Assembly (NCBI GenBank): GCA_026708585.1
Contig: JAPOUQ010000030.1
Span: 44,908 to 108,907, forward strand
Source of the DNA: Gammaproteobacteria bacterium
GTDB lineage: Bacteria > Pseudomonadota > Gammaproteobacteria > Arenicellales > Poriferihabitantaceae
Length of the DNA: 64,000 nt
Reading direction: 5' to 3'
Positions 28,812 through 37,747 of the stretch are shown here, in pieces. Positions within the stretch are counted from its first letter, which is position 1; each line of letters starts with the position of its first letter. Below the pieces are notes generated by a model. The model was given only the letters and a program-made list of their open reading frames with translations, ran no database searches and was not told where the DNA came from. Position numbers and translations under genes: made by a program.

Positions 28812-30152
28812 CTAAAAGCGTGTCATATCAGGATGACCGACAGTATGCTGGGTACCAGCAAGTGGGACCTGGGCAAGTGCTGAGGCTTCCATGGTCAAAG
28901 CAGCCAAATCTTCCGGTTCGAGTGAATGGATATTCGTCTTGCCACAAGCGCGAGCAAGCATTTGTGCCTCAATCGCTAAAGTGTGCAAAAAATTGTAAAC
29001 TCGCTCTGCGGCATCATCTGGATTCAAACGTTTTCGCAATTCTGGATCCTGAGTAGCGACACCGACTGGGCATCTTCCCGTATGACAATGATAACAATAA
29101 CCAGCTTCTACGCCCATTTCTTTTTCAAAATCAGCTTCTGGAATGGCCTTGTTGCAATTCAGAGACATCAAAACCGAGTGACCAATTGCGATTGCATCTG
29201 CACCGAGTGCGAGTGCTTTAGCAACATCTCCGCCATTGCGAATTCCTCCGGCATAGACCAGAGAAATATTACCGGATTGACCAACATCTTCCAGTGCTCG
29301 TCTAGCCTGACGGATGGCAGCGATTCCTGGTACTCCTGTTTCCTCAGTTGCCAAATGCGGTCCAGCACCCGTACCTCCTTCCATGCCATCAATATAAATC
29401 GAATCGGGGCCTGTCTTGGCCGCCATGCGAACATCATCATAAACTCTTGCCGCACCTAGCTTGAGTTGAATCGGCACTTCTCCATTGGTAGCTTCACGAA
29501 TTTCATTGATCTTTAGAGCCAGATCATCGGGTCCCAACCAGTCTGGATGACGCGCGGGTGAACGCTGGTCAATTCCAGCCGGCAATGAACGCATCTCAGC
29601 TACCTGATCAGTGACTTTTTGACCCATGAGGTGCCCACCTAGTCCTACTTTACATCCTTGACCAATGAAAAATTCTACACAGTCTGCAAGCCTGAGATGA
29701 TTCGGGTTGAACCCATAGCGTGACTGTATACATTGATACATCCATTTTTCAGAATAACGTCGCTCATCTGGAATCATGCCACCCTCACCTGAGCATGTGG
29801 CAGTACCAGCCATGGTTGCACCTCTTGCCAACGCTGTTTTTGCTTCATAAGAAAGTGCACCGAAACTCATACCAGTCACATAGATCGGGATATCTAGCAC
29901 CAATGGTCTCTTGGCCTTTGGACCGATAACTGTCTCGGTCAGGCATTTTTCTCGATAACCTTCAATCACAAATCGAGTGAGCGTTCCAGGCAAAAACGTC
30001 AAGTCGTCCCAAGTTGGAATTTTTTTGAAAAGAGAAAATCCCCGCATCCTGTACCGACCAAGTTCCGATTTGATATGAATGTCATCAATCACCTCGGGAG
30101 GAAACATAAAACTTTTCCCGAGTCGGTTAACATCTCTATTGACTTTCGACAT
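28812..30152 (-). CDS. mgsC: N-methylglutamate synthase subunit C, FMN-binding glutamate-synthase-like (GlxD)
   Basis: A 446-residue protein matching the central/FMN domain of glutamate synthase. It has LKLGAARVYDDVRMAAKTGP (given in parts: LKLGAARVYD), the GMEGGTGAGP flavin and phosphate loop, GGIRNGGDVAKALALGADA, and a cysteine cluster CYHCHTGRCPVG consistent with an iron-sulfur site. With MgsA and MgsB it forms a split glutamate-synthase-like enzyme. In the methylamine pathway this transfers methylamine from gamma-glutamylmethylamide to give N-methylglutamate. The ATG at 30152 was chosen because AGAGGA lies just before it. Confidence 0.85.
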   Translation of the reverse strand: MSKVNRDVNRLGKSFMFPPEVIDDIHIKSELGRYRMRGFSLFKKIPTWDDLTFLPGTLTRFVIEGYREKCLTETVIGPKAKRPLVLDIPIYVTGMSFGALSYEAKTALARGATMAGTATCSGEGGMIPDERRYSEKWMYQCIQSRYGFNPNHLRLADCVEFFIGQGCKVGLGGHLMGQKVTDQVAEMRSLPAGIDQRSPARHPDWLGPDDLALKINEIREATNGEVPIQLKLGAARVYDDVRMAAKTGPDSIYIDGMEGGTGAGPHLATEETGVPGIAAIRQARRALEDVGQSGNISLVYAGGIRNGGDVAKALALGADAIAIGHSVLMSLNCNKAIPEADFEKEMGVEAGYCYHCHTGRCPVGVATQDPELRKRLNPDDAAERVYNFLHTLAIEAQMLARACGKTNIHSLEPEDLAALTMEASALAQVPLAGTQHTVGHPDMTRF

Positions 30153-30178
30153 GGATTTATCCTCTTGAACGATGTTTA

Positions 30179-31018
30179 TCAAAGTACCAGCTTCTTTTCA
30201 GCCGGTTCTAGATTGTCATAATTCCATAGCTGCTTTCCAGCCACAAATTTCTTCATGTTGGCAATTCCGCATGAGGGTTCGATATCATACATGCCCAACT
30301 TATTGATTAACCATTTGAGCTCGTTATCCGTCATTTCACCAGGAACACAATCAACACCTAGATCTTCGACTTCACCACCAACATAAATTGTTCCGTCATA
30401 CATCGAATCACCAAGGTTTTTGCCAGCATCTCCACAAATCACCATCCGTCCTCGTTGCATCATGAATCCCGAAAATGCCCCGCTTCGGCCACCGATAATG
30501 ATAGTCCCTCCCTTTTGGTCGATACCTGTTCTCGAACCAACATCGCCACGACAAACCAAATCGCCACCGCGCATCGCAGCCCCAAATGTAGAACCTGCAT
30601 TCTGCTCAATCAATACAGTACCTGCCATCATGTTTTCTGCACATGACCAGCCTACACGTCCGCTAATATGTATATTCGGCCCATCATTCAAGCCACAACC
30701 AAAATATCCAAGACTGCCCTGAAAATTCAGTTTCAAACGATTGAGGATTCCAACACCTAAAGAATGTTTAGCCTGAGGATTTTTTACAGTAATTGACCCA
30801 AAACCCTGTTGCATCAACTCGCGAATTTTTCTATTGACCTCGCTTGACGACATGGATTCTGCATCAAACTCTGCATGGTTGTCAAAATCAACATCAAATG
30901 ACCAAGGATAAGTGTAATTCTCTTCTTCACTTGCACTAAAGAAGCGTTGTTGGGTTCGTCCGGTCAACTGCTCGGTATGTAATCCCATATCATGAGATTT
31001 ATGCGTCACGCTTGCCAT
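30179..31018 (-). CDS. mgsB: N-methylglutamate synthase subunit B, GXGXG domain (GlxC)
   Basis: A 279-residue protein consisting mostly of the GXGXG beta-helix domain of glutamate synthase. Repeats of the form GGRSGAFSGFMMQRG, GDVGSRTG and GDAGKNLG run from about residue 80 to 230. The subunit is a structural partner of the FMN subunit. The ATG at 31018 was chosen because GGAGAGGTG lies upstream; this start overlaps the mgsA stop by 13 bases. Confidence 0.85.
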   Translation of the reverse strand: MASVTHKSHDMGLHTEQLTGRTQQRFFSASEEENYTYPWSFDVDFDNHAEFDAESMSSSEVNRKIRELMQQGFGSITVKNPQAKHSLGVGILNRLKLNFQGSLGYFGCGLNDGPNIHISGRVGWSCAENMMAGTVLIEQNAGSTFGAAMRGGDLVCRGDVGSRTGIDQKGGTIIIGGRSGAFSGFMMQRGRMVICGDAGKNLGDSMYDGTIYVGGEVEDLGVDCVPGEMTDNELKWLINKLGMYDIEPSCGIANMKKFVAGKQLWNYDNLEPAEKKLVL

Positions 31019-31941
31019 ACTTTCACCTCTCCGTGATAAGGATCCCAAGTTTCGATTTCATTCGGGAAGATACTGCGAATTGCAACTTCTTCGGAAGCGA
31101 GGCCCACAAACTGATCGCTTTCATAAAGTACCATCGGTTTTGCGGCCATGACATCCTTCGCCATTCCTAATTGATCAGAAGTTGCTACCAAATATGTAAA
31201 AACTCCATCAAGTTCATCCACCGACCGAACCATTGCTGACTCAAGATCCTCATTGTCAGCAATTCGATCAGCAATAAATACCGCTATTAACTCTGAATCA
31301 CAATTCGACATAAATCGGTGCCCACGTCTCTCCATTTCCCGGCGTAAAGTCCAGTAATTTGTTAATTGACCATTGTGAACAACCGAAACGTCACTGAATG
31401 GATAGGCCCAGTAAGGATGTGCAGATCGTATGTCAACATCCGACTCAGTTGCCATTCGGGTATGTCCGATGGCATGCGTACCGCGAAAACCTCCTAAAGA
31501 ATACTGACTAGATACCGTCTCGGCATCACCCAAGTCTTTAATTAATTCAAGTGCTTTACCAATTGAGAGGATTTCGATTCCATCAATGTCTTCCATATAG
31601 TCGGCAAGTTTGCGCATATTGCCATTAAACCGAAAAACATAACGCCAAGAGTAATCTGTTGCTTGGTCAACAACCTCGATGTTGGCGCCAAGTTCGGTTA
31701 GCCTTTGGTCAGCTTGCTTCTTGCGTTTCCGGATAATCTTCTGCATGCCAAATCCATTGTTCATGTCTTCTTGTTCCGCAGCCTTGAATCGCATTACGTA
31801 TTGGTCTGGAGTAGCATTACCATACAATGCAAATCCCGTAGAATCAGGTCCTCGATGCTTTAGCGACTGAAGCATCGATGTCATCTCTGCACCAATATCA
31901 GAACTATTGCCGCGGTGTATCAATCCAGCAATGCCACACAT
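31006..31941 (-). CDS. mgsA: N-methylglutamate synthase subunit A, class II glutamine amidotransferase (GlxB)
   Basis: A 311-residue class II amidotransferase. It starts with MCGIAGL, where Cys2 is the catalytic nucleophile after Met removal, so the ATG at 31941 is fixed by function; an AGGAG box lies 6 bases before it. Further active-site elements are HTRMATESD, DVSVVHNGQLTN and FMSNCDSE. It releases the amine (methylamine or ammonia) from an amide for use by the FMN subunit. It sits between gmaS and mgsB, the expected order. Confidence 0.87.
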   Translation of the reverse strand: MCGIAGLIHRGNSSDIGAEMTSMLQSLKHRGPDSTGFALYGNATPDQYVMRFKAAEQEDMNNGFGMQKIIRKRKKQADQRLTELGANIEVVDQATDYSWRYVFRFNGNMRKLADYMEDIDGIEILSIGKALELIKDLGDAETVSSQYSLGGFRGTHAIGHTRMATESDVDIRSAHPYWAYPFSDVSVVHNGQLTNYWTLRREMERRGHRFMSNCDSELIAVFIADRIADNEDLESAMVRSVDELDGVFTYLVATSDQLGMAKDVMAAKPMVLYESDQFVGLASEEVAIRSIFPNEIETWDPYHGEVKVWQA

Positions 31942-32042
31942 AATTTTCTCCTCATTCAATAATGGGTGTAGTGATTACTCTTCGGTACAAATCGATTGTA
32001 TAACTTACGATCTAACACCGGAATATGTTTTCCAAATCGATA

Positions 32043-33539
32043 TCAGGGTAAACAATCGAGGTAGGTATCCAAATCCCAATCGGTTACTGTCGACATGAAT
32101 TTTTCCCATTCATCATTCTTATACCAATGGTAAACCTTGTACATTTCACCGGGCATCGCAGACTTGATAACTTCATCCTGAGCAAGTCTATCCAATGCAT
32201 CGCCAAGCGACATCGGCAACTTCTTCACTTGTTTGCCGGCTTCCATAGCTTCATAGATATTTCTTTCTTCCGGCTCACCCGGATTAAGATCATTACTAAT
32301 TCCATCATCAAAGGCCTTGAGCAATGCTGCACCCATCAAATAGGGGTTCACCATGGAATCAACAGCTCTGTATTCAAAACGCCCTGGTGCAGACACGCGC
32401 ATACCTGTCGTTCGATTTTGATAACCCCAGTCTGCAAAAACTGGCGCCCAGAATCCGGTATCCCATAAACGCCGATAAGAGTTAACAGTTGAACAGCCAA
32501 TTGCAGTCAGAGCCCCCAAGTGAGCCATCACACCACCCACAGCTTGCAAGCCAATTTTGCCGGGTTTTTGTGGATCATCGGTATCGGGTAAAAATGTGTT
32601 TTGACCACCTTCCAGATAACGAAAATTGTCTTCAAGCCCCGGCAATGATTGCATGCCTAGTGAATTCACCTTCTCATTACCGCCGGTCCATAGTGACAAG
32701 TTATGATGACATCCAGAGGCTGAGACCCCCATAAATGGTTTACTCATGAAACAGGCGATCAGATTGTGCTCACGAGCTACTTGAGCACAGATTTGTCGAT
32801 AAGTCGACAAGCGATCGGCGTTCCGTAACACATCGTCAAATTGCCAGTTCAATTCTAACTGGCCCGGTGCATCTTCATGATCACCCTGAATCATGTCCAG
32901 ACCCATTGTTCTTGCATAGGTAATTGCCTGCATGGAGACCGGTCGCAACGATTCGAATTGGTCAATATGATAGCAGTATGGATTCGAATAGCCACCATCC
33001 GGTTTACCATCTTCACCGCGTTTTAACCACATCATTTCAGGTTCTGTTCCTGCACGCAAATGCAACCCGTTATGTTTTGTCTTGAATTCATCATGAATGA
33101 TTCGAAGGTTACCGCGGCAATCTGATTCGAGATGACCCCCTGGATTTTCTCGCTCTTCCCGATTTCGAAAACAGGTGCAATAAACCCGAGCCACCCTCTT
33201 GTCCCATGGCAATTGACAAAATGTCTCAGGATCCGGAATACCAACCAACTCAGCAGCTTCCGGCCCATAGCCAATATAATTGCCATAACGGTCAATAAAC
33301 AGGTTTGCAGTTGAACCATAGACTAACTGAAATCCCCGCTCAGCAGATCGCTCCCAATGATCTGCGGGAATGCCTTTGCCAACAATCCGACCAGTTACAG
33401 AGATAAACTGGTAGTAAATATACTCAATTCCTAATTCGTTAATTTTTTCACGAACTTGTTTGACTAGGTCTTCTCGACCCGATTGATTGACATGACGTTC
33501 CAGATCAGTTGAATCCTGTAGTTTTGTAGTTTCGGTCAT
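32043..33539 (-). CDS. gmaS: Glutamine synthetase family protein, probably gamma-glutamylmethylamide synthetase
   Basis: A 498-residue glutamine-synthetase fold protein. Visible pieces are AGTEPEMMWL, the metal and glutamate-binding DAPGQLELNW, FMGVSASGCHHNLSLW and the late arginine region FEYRAVDSMVNPYLMGAAL. Together with mgsABC it matches the methylamine operon in which GmaS ligates methylamine to glutamate with ATP. The protein is somewhat longer than the roughly 440-residue GmaS known to me, and related GlnT-GlxBCD clusters exist without proven methylamine roles. A strong GGAG box lies 7 bases before the ATG. Confidence 0.75.
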   Translation of the reverse strand: MTETTKLQDSTDLERHVNQSGREDLVKQVREKINELGIEYIYYQFISVTGRIVGKGIPADHWERSAERGFQLVYGSTANLFIDRYGNYIGYGPEAAELVGIPDPETFCQLPWDKRVARVYCTCFRNREERENPGGHLESDCRGNLRIIHDEFKTKHNGLHLRAGTEPEMMWLKRGEDGKPDGGYSNPYCYHIDQFESLRPVSMQAITYARTMGLDMIQGDHEDAPGQLELNWQFDDVLRNADRLSTYRQICAQVAREHNLIACFMSKPFMGVSASGCHHNLSLWTGGNEKVNSLGMQSLPGLEDNFRYLEGGQNTFLPDTDDPQKPGKIGLQAVGGVMAHLGALTAIGCSTVNSYRRLWDTGFWAPVFADWGYQNRTTGMRVSAPGRFEYRAVDSMVNPYLMGAALLKAFDDGISNDLNPGEPEERNIYEAMEAGKQVKKLPMSLGDALDRLAQDEVIKSAMPGEMYKVYHWYKNDEWEKFMSTVTDWDLDTYLDCLP

Positions 33540-33625
33540 CAGATTACTCCATGCATAATGGGTGAATAGGTTGAACTTAAGTCTGCTAAAGAAGCGATAA
33601 TAACAAATGAATCTGACAAATCATA

Positions 33626-34966
33626 CTAACTCCATGGAAATGGACTGTTCGAGACTGGGTGCAACTTTCCTTCTGCATATCTCGAAAAGCGGAATGGTTT
33701 CATTAACTCGCTTTCCTCACCTAGCAACTCTTCAGCAACTAGTTTTCCAACTCCGATCATCTTCCATCCGTGATTGGAGTCGGCAATAAAGTAACAGTTC
33801 TCACGAAAAATATCAAAAACCGGAAAACTATCTGGGGTGAATGCTCCAATACCACCTGATGGAACATTGCGATATTTTGGAGTCTGACCTTCAAATCGAC
33901 TTTGACAATGCGCAAGGGCTGAAGTCCACATATGCACAAAGTCATCACCTACAATGAAATCTGGGGAGTCAACACCATAAGGGTCGACCTGTACTTCGTC
34001 TGGATCGGTCTTAACCTTGTACGGTGCTGCACCTCCTTGTATGCCATTAAAATGGAAATCCGGCTTATAGTAGATCCCCCACATTTGGTCGGTAATCAGA
34101 CTTCCATCAACATCCGAATATAACGGCTGATCTGAGTCTACATGAATAACAGGAGGAAAATCTCCGTTATTCGTCTTTTGTATCTCAGGGTCAATTCCTA
34201 AAGTTCCCTCTTGCAAGGACCAATACACCCACATCGGTATGTCTTTATGCACAGTTCTATTTGCTCGAATTTCTACCGTTTTGGGCAACTCGAGCATCTC
34301 CCAGAAGGTCTTCGCCCATGGACCAGCAGCAACAATCAGCTGCTGGCAATCGATATCACCCTTATTGGTATTTACAGTATTGATTGCATCGGTTCCATTG
34401 GCCGATTTAAATCCAGTAACCGTAACGCCTGACAGAATTCTGACTCCTAGGGCTTCGGCCTTAGTAGCCAAACCATAGAGAGCACGGGTATTATTGGAAT
34501 ATCCACCTCTTTTTTCATGCAGAACCGAAGTGATTCCTGGAGCCTGCCAATCGTGGAACAAACTCTTCATGTAATCCATTGATCCTTTTTCGCCATCTAC
34601 GAATACTGATTCATAGCCGATATTCTGTTGTTGTTCGGCAATGGAAGCGACATCTTCAAACATGCAGTCTGGACTGATTTGCATGTACCCAACCGGATGA
34701 TAGCTATAGGCTTCCAAATCGCTTTCCCACACATCTACACATTGGGCCATGAGCTCACGCATTGCAGGCTGGAAATAATTATTCCGAATCACTCCACAAG
34801 CAATTCCGGAAGCCCCTGCACCGATGGAAGTCTTGTCGACTACCAATATACTCTTGCTGCCCGCTTGTCCTCGTGCTTTGAGTTTTTCGGCTAGATGATA
34901 GGCAGTACTAAGTCCATGAATGCCTGCACCGATGATTAGATAATCAACATTGGATGGAATCGCCAT
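33626..34966 (-). CDS. DAO/SoxB-type FAD-dependent oxidoreductase
   Basis: A 446-residue flavoprotein of the D-amino acid oxidase/sarcosine oxidase beta fold. It has an N-terminal YLIIGAGIHGLSTAYHLAE dinucleotide motif (residues 10-28), a GAGASGIACG FAD loop, and a C-terminal FIADSNHGWKMIGVGKLVAEE flavin-contacting stretch. It lies upstream of gmaS in the same direction with an 86-base gap, and diverges from the GntR gene. Likely substrates are small N-methylated amines or amino acids; it could be a single-subunit N-methylglutamate or dimethylamine-derived oxidase. No exact function can be given. AGAGG lies 7 bases before the ATG. Confidence 0.78.
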   Translation of the reverse strand: MAIPSNVDYLIIGAGIHGLSTAYHLAEKLKARGQAGSKSILVVDKTSIGAGASGIACGVIRNNYFQPAMRELMAQCVDVWESDLEAYSYHPVGYMQISPDCMFEDVASIAEQQQNIGYESVFVDGEKGSMDYMKSLFHDWQAPGITSVLHEKRGGYSNNTRALYGLATKAEALGVRILSGVTVTGFKSANGTDAINTVNTNKGDIDCQQLIVAAGPWAKTFWEMLELPKTVEIRANRTVHKDIPMWVYWSLQEGTLGIDPEIQKTNNGDFPPVIHVDSDQPLYSDVDGSLITDQMWGIYYKPDFHFNGIQGGAAPYKVKTDPDEVQVDPYGVDSPDFIVGDDFVHMWTSALAHCQSRFEGQTPKYRNVPSGGIGAFTPDSFPVFDIFRENCYFIADSNHGWKMIGVGKLVAEELLGEESELMKPFRFSRYAEGKLHPVSNSPFPWS

Positions 34967-35309
34967 GGTTCAACCTCTACATTTTTTAAGTCTGCCAATT
35001 TGGATTGATTACGGTCCAAATGGGAATCCGATCATAGTAACAAATTACAACTCAAGATAGTATGACTTTGTATGATTTGTATTTATTCACCCTAGATATA
35101 CCAAATTTAACTACGAAATCGAGCTGAACTGATAAATGATGGGCACTTTTTTTTGTTTTTGGTACTTTTATGGTATTATACAATGATCAATATAGATATA
35201 CCAATTTGCTACCATTCAACTTTTTGGGTAATCAGTTGCAAACTGAACCTGCACCAAACCAAGGCTACAGTGGCTTAAACGTGAGAAAAAACTAGCGAAT
35301 TTACAAACT
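34967..35309. promoter_or_regulatory. Divergent control region between the methylamine operon and gntR
   Basis: 343 bases of very AT-rich DNA between the flavoprotein gene (minus) and the GntR gene (plus). It contains two identical 12-base direct copies of TAGATATACCAA at 35093-35104 and 35193-35204, exactly 100 bases apart. These are candidate operators for the neighbouring regulator. The region is the only available promoter site for the flavoprotein-gmaS-mgsABC operon unless the 86-base gap before gmaS has its own. Confidence 0.5.
35093..35204. repeat. Direct repeat pair TAGATATACCAA, 100 bases apart
   Basis: Two identical copies, at 35093-35104 and 35193-35204. Both are followed by an AT-rich stretch (ATTT or TTTG). 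They are not palindromic but each contains a TTGGTATATC core on the other strand. The spacing of about ten helical turns would place them on the same DNA face. Confidence 0.6.
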
Positions 35310-36092
35310 ATGAACACTGAATATCCAAGATCGAAAGTCGGTGCTTCCGGAATCTTTAACTCAATCCGAGATCACATTGTTAATGGTTATTATTCCTTTA
35401 ATGAAAAGTTGCCACCCGAAAGAACTCTGGCAACAAACTATGGGGTTGCAAGGGGCACGGTTCGAGCAGCACTTGACCAATTGCAATCTGCAAATATGGT
35501 TCGTAAAAAGTTTGGCAGCGGAACATATGTCAATTACGCTTCGAGTTTTAATCAAATCGATATTCCAAAGGAAACGAGTCCGCTTGAACTAATTGAAACC
35601 AGGATGGCGGTTGAGACACATATCGTACGTCTTGTGATTTCAAATGCAACCACCCGAGATTTGGGAACGTTAGAAAACGCTCTAAGAACAGTTCAAAAGT
35701 ATCGCCAAAACCCAGATCGATTTTCCATGGCTGATGAAGCTTTTCATATGACTCTAGCCGAGTGCTCGAAAAATCCACTAATCATATGGATTTACCAGCG
35801 AATTAACGATATTCGCTCTCATGAGCAATGGGCGGAACATAAGTCAGGAATTTTAACTCCTAGGAAAATAGCAAGGTACAATGAGCAACATTCCAAACTG
35901 GTACGACTGATTGCTAGACGGGATATGGACAGAGCTATAACACAGATGGTTCAGCATCTGCACCAAGCAAAAAAAGACATACTAGAATCATTAGCCGAAA
36001 GTGAAAACTATTCAAATGATCCAGTCAAATCGAATGGTGTTAGCGTTCCAAATCATCCAACCGGCTCTCATTCGCGTTTCCAAGACGCATAA
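35310..36092 (+). CDS. GntR/FadR-family transcriptional regulator
   Basis: A 260-residue regulator with an N-terminal GntR winged helix (SIRDHIVNGYYSFNEKLPPER followed by LATNYGVARGTVRAALDQL, residues about 16-72, split here) and a C-terminal all-helical FCD ligand domain (about 90-230, with ETHIVRLVI, DEAFHMTLAE and QHLHQAKKDIL). FCD regulators usually respond to small organic acids or amines. It diverges from the flavoprotein-gmaS-mgsABC operon and probably controls it and itself. No good ribosome site precedes the ATG at 35310. A short perfect inverted repeat at 36091-36110 lies over its stop codon. Confidence 0.85.
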   Translation: MNTEYPRSKVGASGIFNSIRDHIVNGYYSFNEKLPPERTLATNYGVARGTVRAALDQLQSANMVRKKFGSGTYVNYASSFNQIDIPKETSPLELIETRMAVETHIVRLVISNATTRDLGTLENALRTVQKYRQNPDRFSMADEAFHMTLAECSKNPLIIWIYQRINDIRSHEQWAEHKSGILTPRKIARYNEQHSKLVRLIARRDMDRAITQMVQHLHQAKKDILESLAESENYSNDPVKSNGVSVPNHPTGSHSRFQDA

Positions 36093-36131
36093 TTGGGATT
36101 GATCCCAATTCGTTTCTACTCTGATGGTAAG

Positions 36132-36171
36132 AAAAAAGGTTCCGAAACCATGTCGCCATGGCTTCGGAACC
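36132..36171 (-). terminator. Rho-independent terminator after amt and the small membrane gene
   Basis: On the minus strand, a perfect nine-base-pair stem (GGTTCCGAA with TTCGGAACC, 36171-36163 with 36146-36138) extends through a further partly paired CCATGG region and is followed directly by six T residues (36137-36132). It lies 18 bases after the stop of the small gene. The convergent gntR gene may use it less efficiently in the other direction. Confidence 0.9.
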
Positions 36172-36189
36172 GATATATCAAGAAAGTTG

Positions 36190-36366
36190 TTAGTGTTTTC
36201 CGTTATGCTCTTTTTCAATAGCATTTTCTGCCTTGAGAGAAACGAACAGCGGGACAATACATAGTATGCACATCACCCAAAACCAGAAGTGCACACCTCC
36301 AGATCCGGCGAATGTGAATATCACTGTTGCAGTTTCCCAAGCTTCAAAAGGGCTTGAATTAATCAT
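36190..36366 (-). CDS. Small membrane protein cotranscribed with amt
   Basis: A 58-residue protein with one long hydrophobic segment (about residues 12-42, with FAGSGGVHFWFWVMCILC) and a charged C-terminus ending in basic and acidic residues and a histidine. The ATG at 36366 was chosen over a GTG at 36381 because the GGAGAG ribosome site lies between them. It follows amt by about 40 bases and precedes the terminator, so it is the last gene of the amt transcript. It occupies the place where a PII gene (glnK) is often found. Function unknown. Confidence 0.68.
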   Translation of the reverse strand: MINSSPFEAWETATVIFTFAGSGGVHFWFWVMCILCIVPLFVSLKAENAIEKEHNGKH

Positions 36367-36405
36367 GATGGGACTCTCCACTTAGATGTTATTTGATGAT
36401 AGTAA

Positions 36406-37713
36406 TCAATGAATACTCTTGATTTCTTCGGGGTAGGCTACTGCATTGATTTCCTTATCCATGCCAGCTTCTTGTACAGGTTCACTGGCACGCAATAGGC
36501 CCGCTTTATTGAACAACCATGATACGACATACCCTGGAATAAAGCCCAGCAGGAACATTACGATTGTACCGACGAACTGACCCGTGAATGTGATTGCCGG
36601 GATTTCTTCACTAGGGCCAGGATATCCACCCATGAATATTCCAACAGAGAGAAGTCCCCAAATTCCGCATACTCCGTGAACAGATACCGCACCGACTGCA
36701 TCATCAATTCCAAAGCGCTCGAATATGCTAGCCGCCCAAGGTCCTAAAACGCCACCGGCAAATGCGACTACGAAAGCCAGACCCGGGTACCATAAATCCA
36801 GCCCTGCTGCCGCAGATATCACACCACAGAGTGCACCGGACATCATCCAAAACGGATCACGTGTCATAGCATAACAACCGATAATACCACCAGCAACTGC
36901 CATTAACGTATTAAAGCAAATCGCTGAAAGCGTGGTTGGACCACCATAGATATTTGCCCATTGAGTCGCAGACCAGCTGAGTTCTGTGCCCGGAAAGATG
37001 AGACAGGCACCTAGGAATCCGAAAAAACCAACAACAATCAGCATCAAGCCGGTTGCGGTCATAGGCAAACTGTGGCCCCGAATCTGATTAGGGGATCCGT
37101 CCGGATTGTATTTACCAACGCGTGGGCCGAGATTAATCAGAACACCTAGTGCAAAGAAGCCGGAAATCATGTGTACGACCCCTGAGGCGCCAAAATCGTG
37201 ATAGCCCCAGTCCGTAACCATCCAACCCGCATAATGCCATCCCCAGGCGGCGGACAGAATCCAGACCACTGAACCAAGCAATACCGCAAGTACAATGAAT
37301 GAGGCCATTCGAATGCGTTCAATTACTGATCCTGACATAATCGAGGCTGTAGTACAGGCAAACAGAGTAAATGCACCCCAGAATACCCCAGTTGCATTAT
37401 CCTCTAGATTTGGCCCCATACTATCGCTCCATGGCACTCCACCGGCTCCCGCTTCAAAATCGGGGACAAACCCGTTGTACATCGCGAGATAAATCCACCA
37501 CCCGAACATGAAGAAGGTGGGAATCATGAAGGCAAATGCCAGTATATTCTTTGTTCCCGATGCCAACACATGTTTGACCCTGGAAGCACCCATTTCGTAC
37601 ATCAGGAACCCAGCATGAATCAGAATCATGATGGCGGTTGCCCAATAGTAATAGACTTCTAGGTTCAACAAGTTGGCTCGAGTTGTCGCTGCGTATAGCT
37701 CTTCTGGACTCAT
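36406..37713 (-). CDS. amt: Ammonium (methylammonium) transporter
   Basis: A 435-residue membrane protein with about eleven hydrophobic segments. It has the Amt signatures GHSLPMTATG, DDAVGAVSVHGVCGIWG and the pore histidines (VVHMISG region and VHGVCG). It conducts ammonium and usually methylammonium across the inner membrane. The open frame extends to a TTG at 37758; the ATG at 37713 was chosen because it gives the conserved short periplasmic start and has a GGAG box, though the box is 11 bases away. It follows a structured leader and is followed by a small membrane gene. No glnK is present. Confidence 0.88.
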   Translation of the reverse strand: MSPEELYAATTRANLLNLEVYYYWATAIMILIHAGFLMYEMGASRVKHVLASGTKNILAFAFMIPTFFMFGWWIYLAMYNGFVPDFEAGAGGVPWSDSMGPNLEDNATGVFWGAFTLFACTTASIMSGSVIERIRMASFIVLAVLLGSVVWILSAAWGWHYAGWMVTDWGYHDFGASGVVHMISGFFALGVLINLGPRVGKYNPDGSPNQIRGHSLPMTATGLMLIVVGFFGFLGACLIFPGTELSWSATQWANIYGGPTTLSAICFNTLMAVAGGIIGCYAMTRDPFWMMSGALCGVISAAAGLDLWYPGLAFVVAFAGGVLGPWAASIFERFGIDDAVGAVSVHGVCGIWGLLSVGIFMGGYPGPSEEIPAITFTGQFVGTIVMFLLGFIPGYVVSWLFNKAGLLRASEPVQEAGMDKEINAVAYPEEIKSIH

Positions 37714-37747
37714 AACAATTGTTACTCCAATACTCGAGTTGATATAT

